From contig JAEIOE010000002.1 of the NCBI GenBank assembly GCA_016342455.1, forward strand, positions 33,239 to 97,238: 64,000 bases of DNA, written 5' to 3'. Positions 52,524 through 62,220 of the stretch are shown here, in pieces (the stretch's first letter is position 1; each line of letters begins with the position of its first letter). The stretch comes from Mycoplasmatota bacterium (GTDB taxonomy: Bacteria; Bacillota_I; Bacilli_A; Izemoplasmatales; Hujiaoplasmataceae). The notes under the pieces are model-generated. The model was not told the DNA's origin, did not search any database, and was given only the letters and a program-made list of their open reading frames with translations. The position numbers and the translations under genes were made by a program.

Positions 52524-52776
52524 ATATGTAATAAAAACTATTGGAGATGAGATAATAGTTGTGCCTATTAAAGATGAAGCTGTAAAGTTCAATGGTATTA
52601 TCTCTCTAAATAAGACTGGTGCATATATATTTGAATTATTACAAAAAGAGAACCTAACTAAAAAGGAACTTTTTTCCAAAATGTTGAAAAAGTTCGATAT
52701 CGATGAGAAGACTTTAGAGATAGATGTTGCCAAATTTATAGAAAAAATTAATAAGCATGACTTATTGCAGGATTAG
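52507..52776 (+). CDS. PqqD-family protein (paralog of 47513)
   Basis: MKIKNEYVIKTIGDEIIVVPIKDEAVKFNGIISLNKTGAYIFELLQKENLTKKELF. Confidence 0.88.
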   Translation: MKIKNEYVIKTIGDEIIVVPIKDEAVKFNGIISLNKTGAYIFELLQKENLTKKELFSKMLKKFDIDEKTLEIDVAKFIEKINKHDLLQD

Positions 52777-53057
52777 ACATTGACTTTATAAGTGATTATT
52801 GATGTATAATATTTTGCTAATAACACCTAAAAATGCTCTAAATAACATTTTTTTTTATTAAACATACATATTTTTATCTAAGCCATTGAGCGAGATAATA
52901 AAATATGATAAAATTTTTAAGAATGATGTACTTTATTATCGTCATATATTGTTGTTTTTGTGAATCAAGAATTATAATTCTTTTCAAGTTTTTGTTATAG
53001 TGTTTAAAATTTGAGAATAATTTAGTTTATACAAAATAAAAATACATAGGAGGATTT

Positions 53058-53180
53058 ATGGAACAAAGAGAGAAGTATGAAGCTCCAGAAATTGAATTTG
53101 TTGAATTTGAGTTAGAAGACTCAATCGCAGCAAGTGGGGATTTTGGATCTGACACCATGTGTGGTGGGGAGATGTGGTAA
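53058..53180 (+). CDS. 40-aa candidate RiPP precursor peptide (not in ORF track)
   Basis: RBS taggagga then ATG; MEQREKYEAPEIEFVEFELEDSIAASGDFGSDTMCGGEMW*; acidic leader-like segment and Gly/Cys-containing tail, about 280 nt downstream of rSAM/HprK/PqqD cassette. Confidence 0.65.
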   Translation: MEQREKYEAPEIEFVEFELEDSIAASGDFGSDTMCGGEMW

Positions 53181-53182
53181 TT

Positions 53183-56137
53183 ATGAGAAAAAAAATTGCG
53201 ATATTGAGTTTTTTTGTTTTGTTATTCACATTTTTTGGTGCGGTAACTGTAAAGGCGGACTCACCTGTAAATACAAGTTTCAATTTTACTATTGAAACTA
53301 AGGTAGGTACTGCAGATGCTGTAGTATCTGATTTGGGGTTAAAAGAGTATGGTTCTTCAGTAACAATTGATGCTGGAACCTATAACCCAAGTTATGAATT
53401 TGCTTTTTATATTGTTAATGGTAAAGTTGAAGCTAGTTTACCTGAAAGTCACGATTTTTTAATAACAAGTGATTTAGAGATAACAGCTTTATATAAACCT
53501 GATGCAACTTTTGCTGTAGCATTTATGGATTCTAACCAGGAGATGTTAGATGTTCAATTTGTAAGCAGTGGAGGAAGTGCTCTTGCTCCAGACCCTAATG
53601 GGATGGTAAAACCTGGATATGTTTTAAATGAAGTAACTCCATGGAGTGGTAGTTATACCGGTGTTACTCAGGATACTGTTTGTTGGGTACAATATGTTTC
53701 AGCAGTACCTGGTTCAATTGAATTGACAGTGACTAATGGATCTGCTGATCAAGCAACATATGATTTTAATGAAGTAGCTACTTTAACTGCTAGTGGAACA
53801 GGTAACTTCCAATTTTGGATGAATCAAGGTATGATAGTTAGTCAAAATCCTACTTATTCATTTACAGTTGTTGAAGCAGGTTCTTATATAGCAATTTATG
53901 ATGAGACAGAAGCTTCACCAGATCCTACATCATTATTTGTTAGTTTAGTACAGTATTCAGGCTATGTTACTGACTATAGAACGTTTGTTGGTCAATTTGT
54001 TGTTCCAGCAGGTGAAGATTTAGTTGAATATGGGTATTTGGTATCTGATTATCCAGGTGGTATTACTTTCCAAACACCTGATGTTCAAAAAATGAGAGCT
54101 AATAAATACAATCCTGAAACAAATGAGTTTGTAGGGAGTTTTTCAGATGCAACTTATTCTGAAAAAACTATTAGAGCTTATGTAGTAACTACTGATGGAG
54201 TAGATGAAGCAGTAACATATTCTGACGCACCTTTTGTTAGAGATTTAATTATATCTGAGATTATTGAAGAAGGCGGAAATAAGGCCGTAGAAATTTACAA
54301 CGGTACAGGGCACTCAGTTGATTTAACACCTTATACTGTCGAATTGTATGCGAACGCCAATTTAACTCCTGGTAGTACAGAGGATTTAACTGGAATATTA
54401 AAACATAACGAAGTTTATGTTATATATAATAGTGCATCAGCTGCAGAAATAATTGCTGCAGGAGATTTAGCTGACAATGGTATAGCCAACTTTAATGGAA
54501 ATGACTCTGTCGTACTTAAAAAAAGTGGAGCTATTATTGATAATGTTGGTCAAATCGGTGATGATGGTTACTTCTGTAACGATGCAACACTTGTAAGAAA
54601 ATCAAGTGTAGTAGCAGGAGATTCAGTTGCTGATGATGTATTTGATAGAACTATTGAATGGGATGTGTACCCACAGAATACATATTCATATTTAGGCTTT
54701 CATATTATGAGAGAAGTTAACCCACCAGTTTCAATAACATTATCTGGAGCAGCTACAGTAGTAGTTGGTGGGACAACACAATTAAGTGTTACTACAGATC
54801 CAGTTGATGCGAATAATGATATTATTTGGTATAGTAGTGATGAAGCAGTTGTTACAGTTGACCAATCTGGAATAGTAACTGGCGTAGCTCAAGGAACTGC
54901 AACAGTTTATGCTTATTCTTTATTTAATCACGACGTGTTAGACTCACACTCAATAGAAGTGCCAGCACCAGCTACATATACTGTTACATATGAAGAAAAT
55001 GGCGGATCATTAGTATCTGATGAATCTGGAATTAGTTCTGGGTCAACTGCAACTGAACCAGCTGATCCTACAAGGACTGGTTATAAATTTAATGGTTGGT
55101 ATACTGATGATGTTTCTTTTAATAACTTATATGATTTTGAAACTTCAGTTGTGAGTAATACTGACTTGTTTGCTCAATGGCTTGAAGAGTTTACAGTTAC
55201 TTTTGATACAGATAGTGGGACATCAGTTGATGCACAAACAGTTGCTGATACTGAGAAAGCCACACTACCTGATCCGGAACCAACAAAAGCTGATCATACA
55301 TTTAATGGATGGTATGTAGATAGTTTCTTTGATGTTTTATTTGATTTTGATAATGAACCAATAACAGGAGATACTACAATATATGCTGAATTCTTAGAAA
55401 ATTTCACCGTAACTTTTGATTCTAACGGTGGTTCAGCAGTATCACCTGAAGAAGTCGGAAATGGATTGACAGCGAATGAACCTGCTGATCCTACGAAAGC
55501 AGATAAAGAATTTGGAGGATGGTATAGTGATCTAGGGTTAACTACAGAATTTGTATTTACTACAGAGATTACTGTAGACATTACTTTGTATGCAAAATGG
55601 AATGAGCCAGCTGCAGGTAGTGAATTAATGATATATGAAGTATATGGTGGAGGCGGGAATAGCGGCTCATACTATAAAAATGATTATATAGTATTGTATA
55701 ACTCTTCTGGTAGTGCAATTGATTTAACTGGATATTCTGTTCAATATGCAAGTAGTTCAGGAACTTCATGGTCAGTAACCACTTTAAGTGGATCAATTGG
55801 TGCAGGAGAATATTATTTAATTCAAGAAAATGCAGGAAGTGGTGGTACAGCTGATTTGCCTACTCCTGATGCTATTGGTTCAATATCTATGGCAGGTACC
55901 GGAGGGAAAGTAGCGTTAGTTAGTTCAACTACACCACTTTCAGGTTCGGATCCATCAGGGGATGCTAGTGTTATTGATTTTGTAGGTTATGGTTCTGCCA
56001 ATGCTTATGAAGGAACTGGTTCAACACCGGCGCCGTCTAATACAAAATCAGTACAAAGAACTTCATTTATTGATACTAATGATAATTCAGCTGATTTTGC
56101 AGCTGTAACTCCAGACTTAAGTTACTTATCGGAGTAA
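53183..56137 (+). CDS. Exported multidomain surface protein (lamin-tail domains, Big2, InlB repeats); N-terminal part of a frame-disrupted nuclease
   Basis: Signal peptide MRKKIAILSFFVLLFTFFGAVTVKA; LTD-like LIISEIIEEGGNKAVEIYNGTGHSVDLTPYTV and LMIYEVYGGGGNSGSYYKNDYIVLYNSSGSAIDLTGYSV; Big2 VTVDQSGIVTGVAQGTATV; three InlB-type repeats. Confidence 0.85.
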   Translation: MRKKIAILSFFVLLFTFFGAVTVKADSPVNTSFNFTIETKVGTADAVVSDLGLKEYGSSVTIDAGTYNPSYEFAFYIVNGKVEASLPESHDFLITSDLEITALYKPDATFAVAFMDSNQEMLDVQFVSSGGSALAPDPNGMVKPGYVLNEVTPWSGSYTGVTQDTVCWVQYVSAVPGSIELTVTNGSADQATYDFNEVATLTASGTGNFQFWMNQGMIVSQNPTYSFTVVEAGSYIAIYDETEASPDPTSLFVSLVQYSGYVTDYRTFVGQFVVPAGEDLVEYGYLVSDYPGGITFQTPDVQKMRANKYNPETNEFVGSFSDATYSEKTIRAYVVTTDGVDEAVTYSDAPFVRDLIISEIIEEGGNKAVEIYNGTGHSVDLTPYTVELYANANLTPGSTEDLTGILKHNEVYVIYNSASAAEIIAAGDLADNGIANFNGNDSVVLKKSGAIIDNVGQIGDDGYFCNDATLVRKSSVVAGDSVADDVFDRTIEWDVYPQNTYSYLGFHIMREVNPPVSITLSGAATVVVGGTTQLSVTTDPVDANNDIIWYSSDEAVVTVDQSGIVTGVAQGTATVYAYSLFNHDVLDSHSIEVPAPATYTVTYEENGGSLVSDESGISSGSTATEPADPTRTGYKFNGWYTDDVSFNNLYDFETSVVSNTDLFAQWLEEFTVTFDTDSGTSVDAQTVADTEKATLPDPEPTKADHTFNGWYVDSFFDVLFDFDNEPITGDTTIYAEFLENFTVTFDSNGGSAVSPEEVGNGLTANEPADPTKADKEFGGWYSDLGLTTEFVFTTEITVDITLYAKWNEPAAGSELMIYEVYGGGGNSGSYYKNDYIVLYNSSGSAIDLTGYSVQYASSSGTSWSVTTLSGSIGAGEYYLIQENAGSGGTADLPTPDAIGSISMAGTGGKVALVSSTTPLSGSDPSGDASVIDFVGYGSANAYEGTGSTPAPSNTKSVQRTSFIDTNDNSADFAAVTPDLSYLSE

Positions 56138-57048
56138 CACCCCCTGTAGATGAAACAGAACCAGAAATAACATTGCTAGATGAAGTCTATGCATATACTA
56201 TAGGGGATACTACAAACATAGGCTGTACAGCAATAGATAATATTGATGGTTCAGTAGTGTGTAGTTTTTCTGGAACAGTTGATACAAGTGTTGTAGGTAG
56301 TTATGATGTTACATTTACAGCCTCTGATACAGCTGGTAATGTAGCTACTTTAGAAGTTACATATACTGTTAGTGAGGAAATCGATCCCCTTACAATGGAC
56401 TTAGAAGCATATTATGATGATGCTGAAGGGCTGACAAGCACAGCGTTACTATTGGCTCTGAGAATCATAGTCAACGATGGTTTCAACGGTGTTAGTTATG
56501 ACGATGCTAGATATATACTAGATGAAACAGATGCTGACCCTGATGTGCCTGGAAACGTTATACTTGTGTATTCAAGATTGTCAGTTTCTGGAGTTTGGGA
56601 TTATGGAGCAACTTGGAATAGAGAACATGTATGGCCTCAGTCACTATTAGGGACCTCTGCTGGAGGAACTAATATTGCTTCAGACTTGCATAATTTGATG
56701 GCTGCTGATCCAGATTTCAATTCTTCAAGAGGTAACAAGTATTTTGATAACGCAACAACTACAGTAGCTTATGAACCTCCTGATGAGGTTAAAGGCGATG
56801 TAGCTAGAATATTATTTTACATGATTGTTATGTATGATTATCTAAATCTTGTAGACGAATTGCCAGTAGTATATGAAATGGCACTTTTGGCAACTTTACT
56901 TGAATGGCATGAAATGGATCCTGTAGATGATTGGGAAGAAAATAGAAATGATGTAATTTTTTCATATCAAGATAACAGAAACCCATTTATAGACTATCCA
57001 CATTTTGTAGAAATGATTTTTGGAGATCATAGTTATTATGATGAATAA
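56131..57048 (+). CDS. Ig-like plus endonuclease-I-family domain; probable C-terminal part of the preceding ORF in the -1 frame
   Basis: DNIDGSVVCSFSGTVDTSVVGSYDVTFTASDTAGN; endonuclease I TWNREHVWPQSLLG...SDLHNLMAADPDFNSSRGNKYFD; frame open through GVTPPVDETEPEITLLDE upstream of the TTG at 56173. Confidence 0.8.
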   Translation, partial: GVTPPVDETEPEITLLDEVYAYTIGDTTNIGCTAIDNIDGSVVCSFSGTVDTSVVGSYDVTFTASDTAGNVATLEVTYTVSEEIDPLTMDLEAYYDDAEGLTSTALLLALRIIVNDGFNGVSYDDARYILDETDADPDVPGNVILVYSRLSVSGVWDYGATWNREHVWPQSLLGTSAGGTNIASDLHNLMAADPDFNSSRGNKYFDNATTTVAYEPPDEVKGDVARILFYMIVMYDYLNLVDELPVVYEMALLATLLEWHEMDPVDDWEENRNDVIFSYQDNRNPFIDYPHFVEMIFGDHSYYDE

Positions 57049-57062
57049 TAGATAATATTATT

Positions 57063-57098
57063 AAGGCAGCTTCCCTCAAAGGATGCTGTCTTTTAATT
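57063..57098 (+). terminator. Imperfect terminator hairpin after nuclease gene
   Basis: AAGGCAGCTTCC...GGATGCTGTCTTTT followed by T-rich run. Confidence 0.45.
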
Positions 57099-57197
57099 TT
57101 TTAGTTTATAATACGGAAAATGTTTTTCTAATATTGAAAATATGTTATACTTTTATATAGAAATGAGCATGAAAAATCTTTAAAAGGGTGTGAAAAC

Positions 57198-58268
57198 ATG
57201 AGGAAATATTTAGTAATAATAATCAGTTTAGCTTTGACTTTTGTGTTAGTAGGATGTACTGAAGAAACTACTGTACTTAAACTGGAAACCCCAAGTAACC
57301 TTGAATACAATGGAGTTTTAGAATGGGATAATGTTGAAGGGGCTGTGAGTTACGATTTATATTTAAACGAAGAACTTGAAACAGTAAATGAAAATATGTT
57401 TGTCTTTGATGAAGAAGGTACTTATTCTGTATATATAATTGCAAAAGCATCAGGTTATCTAGATTCAGATCCTTCAGCTACTATTAATGTAGAAATTGAT
57501 TATGAAGCAATAGTAGATTTTAATATATCTGTTGAGGATAATGTTTTGTCTTGGAATGATATTATAGATGCTGCTAGTTACATTATTCTTGTTAATGGTA
57601 CTGAATATGAAATTGATGCAAACACTTATAGTTTAATCAATTTAGTAGATGGGGTTAATTCAATTACTATTCAAGCTGTTTATCCAATTGGGGTCTCTAA
57701 TGTTAGTGATATATTTTATGTTGCTTCTAACTTAATTGAGACAGGAACAATTGATTTTCAATATAGCAAGAATTCAGTAATAGATATTATTATCTGGGAA
57801 GACTTGTCTAAACAAGATTTATACTTGCTTGATATTGATGAAGAATTTATTGATTTAAATAGCTATATTTCTTTAGATAATGAGCACATTGAAATTAAGT
57901 CATCTGCCCTTGTAGACTTAGGTGTGGGTGTATTTAGATTTTATTTAGTTCAAGGAACTAATAAAACACTTTTACAAATAGACATAAATGATAAAGTGAA
58001 ACCATATATTATTAGTAGTACTAATATAGCCACTTCGGGAGAAGAGGATATATATTTACAATTTGAGTTGTTTGATGGTGAAATATACTCTATTAATGGA
58101 ACAAGAGAAGATACAGTACAATATCAGTTGAATGAAAATATTCTTATGATTGAAAAGGAATTTATTTCTTCCAAGTTTGAAAGTAATACATTCTTCATTT
58201 TAAGTTATGTTATAAATATAGATGATTCATCTGTTATTGGTTACTTAAACTTCAATCAAGTTTCATAA
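57198..58268 (+). CDS. Lipoprotein, paralog of 49432 gene
   Basis: Lipobox ALTFVLVGC; KPYIISSTNIATSGEEDIYLQFELFDGEIYSINGTREDTVQYQLNENILMIEKEFISSKF. Confidence 0.78.
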   Translation: MRKYLVIIISLALTFVLVGCTEETTVLKLETPSNLEYNGVLEWDNVEGAVSYDLYLNEELETVNENMFVFDEEGTYSVYIIAKASGYLDSDPSATINVEIDYEAIVDFNISVEDNVLSWNDIIDAASYIILVNGTEYEIDANTYSLINLVDGVNSITIQAVYPIGVSNVSDIFYVASNLIETGTIDFQYSKNSVIDIIIWEDLSKQDLYLLDIDEEFIDLNSYISLDNEHIEIKSSALVDLGVGVFRFYLVQGTNKTLLQIDINDKVKPYIISSTNIATSGEEDIYLQFELFDGEIYSINGTREDTVQYQLNENILMIEKEFISSKFESNTFFILSYVINIDDSSVIGYLNFNQVS

Positions 58269-58332
58269 CTAACCCTTATTTTGTTGAACTAATTTGGTAT
58301 GATCACGCAAACATTCCTGCATAGGAGGAATA

Positions 58333-59277
58333 ATGAAAAAAGTATATATTCTACTGTTACTGTTATTTCTAGTTGGATGTGACAATGCAAGTACTGAATC
58401 TACAAGCACAACTTCAACAACTACAGAAGGAGAAACTTTAGAACAACCATACACAATTATCACAGCTGAACTGTGCGATCCATTAATCACCACTCCCGAA
58501 CTTACAAAGAGCAGTAGTTTTATCTATTCTACTGAGATATGTGGGGCTATTTCTTATGAGTTCACTGTTACAGATATCTCTGAAGAGATATGGACTAGTG
58601 AAACAGATGGCTTTTATCAAATTGTATTTTTTGAGACTTCTAATATGTTAGAACTAAGTAAACTACCTAATAATCGAACTTATAGTATTGTTGTAAAGGT
58701 AACAACGGAAGATGATGTAACTTATGAGAGTAGTGCATTTACAATCGAACAATACTCTACAGTAAACACCATTGAAGTAGATTACAACTTAAACAATGGC
58801 TTCGGTTTATATTTAGAGGATTTATCCGGAGTCGAAGTGTTCTATTATCGTAATTTAATCTCTGTTTTTGAAAACTTCTATAACACTTTAGCTGTACCAA
58901 TGTTGAAACATGTGTTCTTTAGTGGAGCGACAAACGATATGGAAGTTCAAGCATATACAGCTGAAGGAATTTATATAATCAATATAAATCTTCTAGAGAT
59001 AACAAAGCCATATATTATCTCAGATAATGAAGTCGACTTTGTTGGAAATGATTTGGCATTTATCTTTGATTTTTGTCAAGGGGAATTAGTAGATATTAAT
59101 GGTTCTTTATTATCTACTAGTGATTACACACTTACAGACAATATTTTAGTTATAGAAGCTGAGTTTATTCAAAATATATTTGATGAAGAACCTGAAAGAG
59201 ATACTGTGATATTAGCCTACCAGCTTAGAAATGATACGGATATTGTAATTGGATACTTGTTTATTAACAGGACATAA
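58333..59277 (+). CDS. Lipoprotein sharing the C-terminal domain with 49432/57198 proteins
   Basis: Lipobox LLLLFLVGC; KPYIISDNEVDFVGNDLAFIFDFCQGELVDINGSLLSTSDYTLTDNILVIEAEFIQNIF...VIGYLFINRT. Confidence 0.75.
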   Translation: MKKVYILLLLLFLVGCDNASTESTSTTSTTTEGETLEQPYTIITAELCDPLITTPELTKSSSFIYSTEICGAISYEFTVTDISEEIWTSETDGFYQIVFFETSNMLELSKLPNNRTYSIVVKVTTEDDVTYESSAFTIEQYSTVNTIEVDYNLNNGFGLYLEDLSGVEVFYYRNLISVFENFYNTLAVPMLKHVFFSGATNDMEVQAYTAEGIYIININLLEITKPYIISDNEVDFVGNDLAFIFDFCQGELVDINGSLLSTSDYTLTDNILVIEAEFIQNIFDEEPERDTVILAYQLRNDTDIVIGYLFINRT

Positions 59278-59284
59278 TATAGAC

Positions 59285-59312
59285 AAAAAGCGATTAAAAA
59301 ATCGCTTTTTTT
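59285..59312 (+). terminator. Intrinsic terminator
   Basis: AAAAAGCGATT-aaaa-AATCGCTTTTTTT. Confidence 0.85.
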
Positions 59313-59543
59313 AATGTTTTATATCAAAAACAAATAGTATATTTTTTCAATGAGTTAGTTTTTAAGAAGGTAAAAAACAAATGCCAATAAATAGAGATAG
59401 GAAATAAAATTATACTTAGAGTCTGTAATCACTTTTTTAAGTAATGTGATATAATATCAGTATAAATTTTTGATGAAAGTAATTCAAATTAATTGAGTTT
59501 ATCTTATACGACAAAAGATAATAGAACAAGGAGAGAAAAACAT

Positions 59544-62219
59544 ATGATTAAATTATTAAAAAAACAATGGTTTGTAGGATTATCCATTATAGCAACAATG
59601 ATAATGGTGTTTTTTATTAACTTTTGGATTATGTCACTAGAATTATCGTGGCTCTATACAAGTGATAATTTACTATCTATATCTCTTAACCAATACAATA
59701 ATGGCTTTAATTATATTTTTGCTTTTATTTTAATGGTATTTTTCTATGTTACTATTCTTCCTATATTATTTTCAGGACTTATTATTCTTAGAAAGAAAAG
59801 CAAAGGATTGTTAATACAAGCCTTTGTTTTATTAGCTTTTGTAATTTCTCTGATTGTTTTTCAATCTCTAACTAGTTATTTACCTTTATTAGCTTCGATA
59901 CTAATCATTGTAAATATCGTTTTATTGCTTTGTGTATTTACTTTGATTATTCTTAGAATAAAGCAAAGCAAGAATGTAACAAAGCCTAAAACCAAAGAAG
60001 TAAAAACGGTTCATTCACATAACACTAATATTCCGCTGACTACATATTTTATCAATATCATTGCCTATGCTATCTTAATCACAACATTCTTTATCCCAAT
60101 ATATACTTGGGTCAAACCAGGACCAGATTACGATGCGATAATGATTAATGTATTATTCTCAGGAGATTCCTCTGTTATTAACTTAATATACTTCTTAGTG
60201 AATATAACAGTATTTATCGTTATTTCATTATATTTAGTAGAAATAATGTCCAGTTATATTTTTGATAAAGATAAATTTATCAGTCAATCAAAGAAATTTA
60301 TTAAGTCTGTTTTTATCATCACATCGCTATTTTTCTTAGTTGGGCTTGTGGTAGATATATCTTATGCTATTTTATATGAAGAAACCATTACTTCAATCTC
60401 ATATATCCCTATGGCACTTATGTTTATTGTAGTTTTTTATAATGCTTTATTAATGGGGAAATACAAAACAATCAATCAAGTAATCGTAAAAGAGAAGAAA
60501 AAGAAGTTTTATCACTTTGAACCATTACTATATGTATTCTTGTTGACAGCTATTACTGTTTTAATGAATTTTTTAGCTATTATCAAATTTGATATTGTAT
60601 CTGGTGGTTATTCTCATTTTGTCAATCTAACAGGATTTGATATTTTAAGAGATTATGCAAGTTTAGAGGAAGGTTACCGTATCGCCGCTTATCTATTAGT
60701 TGTGATGTTTATCACTGTTGGGTTCTGTTTAGTGGTATCTATTACTAGTTACCTATCGAAATCAAAACGATTTTATTCAATAGTTAAAGTCTCAACTATT
60801 GTAAATGTATTCTTTGTATTTATCGTAGGTATATCAGGTTACTATTTCCAAATTGCAAGAGATATAAACAAAGCGATTGTTATAGATATGGCTGACTTTT
60901 ATGGTGTTACTATAACAAACACATCAGCCTTAAGTTATACAGTAGCTACAGATGCTATTTATGGTCTTATCGCTTCTATCGTAATATTAATAATAATGTT
61001 TATGAGAAAAGCCTTTGATAGAGAAGAAATGTCTTTGCTTGAAACAGCTGCTATAGATAATTCTAATGCAACTGTTTCAAAAGAAATAGAAGAAGAAACT
61101 ATTCAAGACTTTGATCCTTGTTATTCATTTACTGAACTAGATTTAAAAACAGAAATATATAATAAAGACTTATTGGAAAGAAAGAAACTTATTGTAAAGG
61201 AACCTACTTTACATGCATTAGTTCAATTTGTTGTCGATTATGCTAAAAATTCAAGACTACATCTTTCATATACACCAGAAGATATCGCAACTTTCGTTGC
61301 GGGACTTGGAGCTTCTAAGTTATCCATTCTTCAAGGGATGTCAGGAACAGGTAAAACAAGTTTACCTAAGATATTCTCAGAAGCTATCTATGGGAACTGT
61401 GACATCATTGAAGTGGAATCATCTTGGAAGGATAAGAATGAGTTATTAGGCTATTACAATGAGTTTTCAAAGATATATACTCCTAAGAAATTTACCTTAG
61501 CACTATATAAAGCAAGACTGAATAAAGAGATATTTACCTTTATTCTTTTAGATGAGATGAACTTATCTAGAATTGAATATTATTTCTCTGATTTTTTTTC
61601 ATTGATGGAAAGTGAAGAAAATCAAAGAGAACTTAAATTGGTTAATATCAATTTGTCTCGAAAAGAAGAAGATAAAGATATTGACTATTTATGTCTAGAA
61701 AACGGACACACACTAAGAATCCCAGAAAATGTTTGGTTTATCGGTACAGCCAATCGTGACGAATCTACTTTTGTTATATCTGATAAAGTATATGACCGTG
61801 CTCATACAATGAATTTTACGAAACGTGCACCGAAGGTAAGAAACTATTCAGATCCAATTGAAAAGCAGTACTATGATTATAAGATTATGAATGATTTATT
61901 TAACAACGCAAAACAAAACAAAAGTTTTGATGCTGAACAAAGTGAATTAATAAAAAGTGTTGAAGAATTGCTTGCTCCTTATAATATTTCATTTGGAAAT
62001 CGTATATTAGGTCAAATTGAAGATTTTGTTACGATATACAAAGGCTGTTTTATTAATGAAGATGTAGAAAGTGAAGCGGTTGAAAAGATCTTATTAAGTA
62101 AGGTAGTATCTAAACTTGAAGTAAAAACGATTGAAGATAAAGAAAAACTTGAAGTACAATTTAGAAAACTGAATTTACTAGCATGTGCAGAATTCATAAA
62201 ACATCTTGATGAAGATTAG
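59544..62219 (+). CDS. Polytopic membrane protein (about 12 TM) fused to McrB-like AAA+ ATPase
   Basis: Start at MIKLLKKQW after aaggag; many hydrophobic helices, then LQGMSGTGKTSLPKIFSEAI (Walker A), FTFILLDEMNLSRIEYYFSDFFSLME (Walker B), VWFIGTANRDESTFVISDKVYDRAHTMNF. Confidence 0.88.
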   Translation: MIKLLKKQWFVGLSIIATMIMVFFINFWIMSLELSWLYTSDNLLSISLNQYNNGFNYIFAFILMVFFYVTILPILFSGLIILRKKSKGLLIQAFVLLAFVISLIVFQSLTSYLPLLASILIIVNIVLLLCVFTLIILRIKQSKNVTKPKTKEVKTVHSHNTNIPLTTYFINIIAYAILITTFFIPIYTWVKPGPDYDAIMINVLFSGDSSVINLIYFLVNITVFIVISLYLVEIMSSYIFDKDKFISQSKKFIKSVFIITSLFFLVGLVVDISYAILYEETITSISYIPMALMFIVVFYNALLMGKYKTINQVIVKEKKKKFYHFEPLLYVFLLTAITVLMNFLAIIKFDIVSGGYSHFVNLTGFDILRDYASLEEGYRIAAYLLVVMFITVGFCLVVSITSYLSKSKRFYSIVKVSTIVNVFFVFIVGISGYYFQIARDINKAIVIDMADFYGVTITNTSALSYTVATDAIYGLIASIVILIIMFMRKAFDREEMSLLETAAIDNSNATVSKEIEEETIQDFDPCYSFTELDLKTEIYNKDLLERKKLIVKEPTLHALVQFVVDYAKNSRLHLSYTPEDIATFVAGLGASKLSILQGMSGTGKTSLPKIFSEAIYGNCDIIEVESSWKDKNELLGYYNEFSKIYTPKKFTLALYKARLNKEIFTFILLDEMNLSRIEYYFSDFFSLMESEENQRELKLVNINLSRKEEDKDIDYLCLENGHTLRIPENVWFIGTANRDESTFVISDKVYDRAHTMNFTKRAPKVRNYSDPIEKQYYDYKIMNDLFNNAKQNKSFDAEQSELIKSVEELLAPYNISFGNRILGQIEDFVTIYKGCFINEDVESEAVEKILLSKVVSKLEVKTIEDKEKLEVQFRKLNLLACAEFIKHLDED

Positions 62220-62220
62220 T

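Noticed and set aside
56125-56145. Programmed -1 ribosomal frameshift
   Set aside because: No X XXY YYZ slippery heptamer or obvious stimulatory structure near the stop; indel or sequencing error is more likely.
61228-61449. 73-aa ORF inside the McrB-like domain
   Set aside because: Overlaps the AAA+ coding region in another frame; no independent support.
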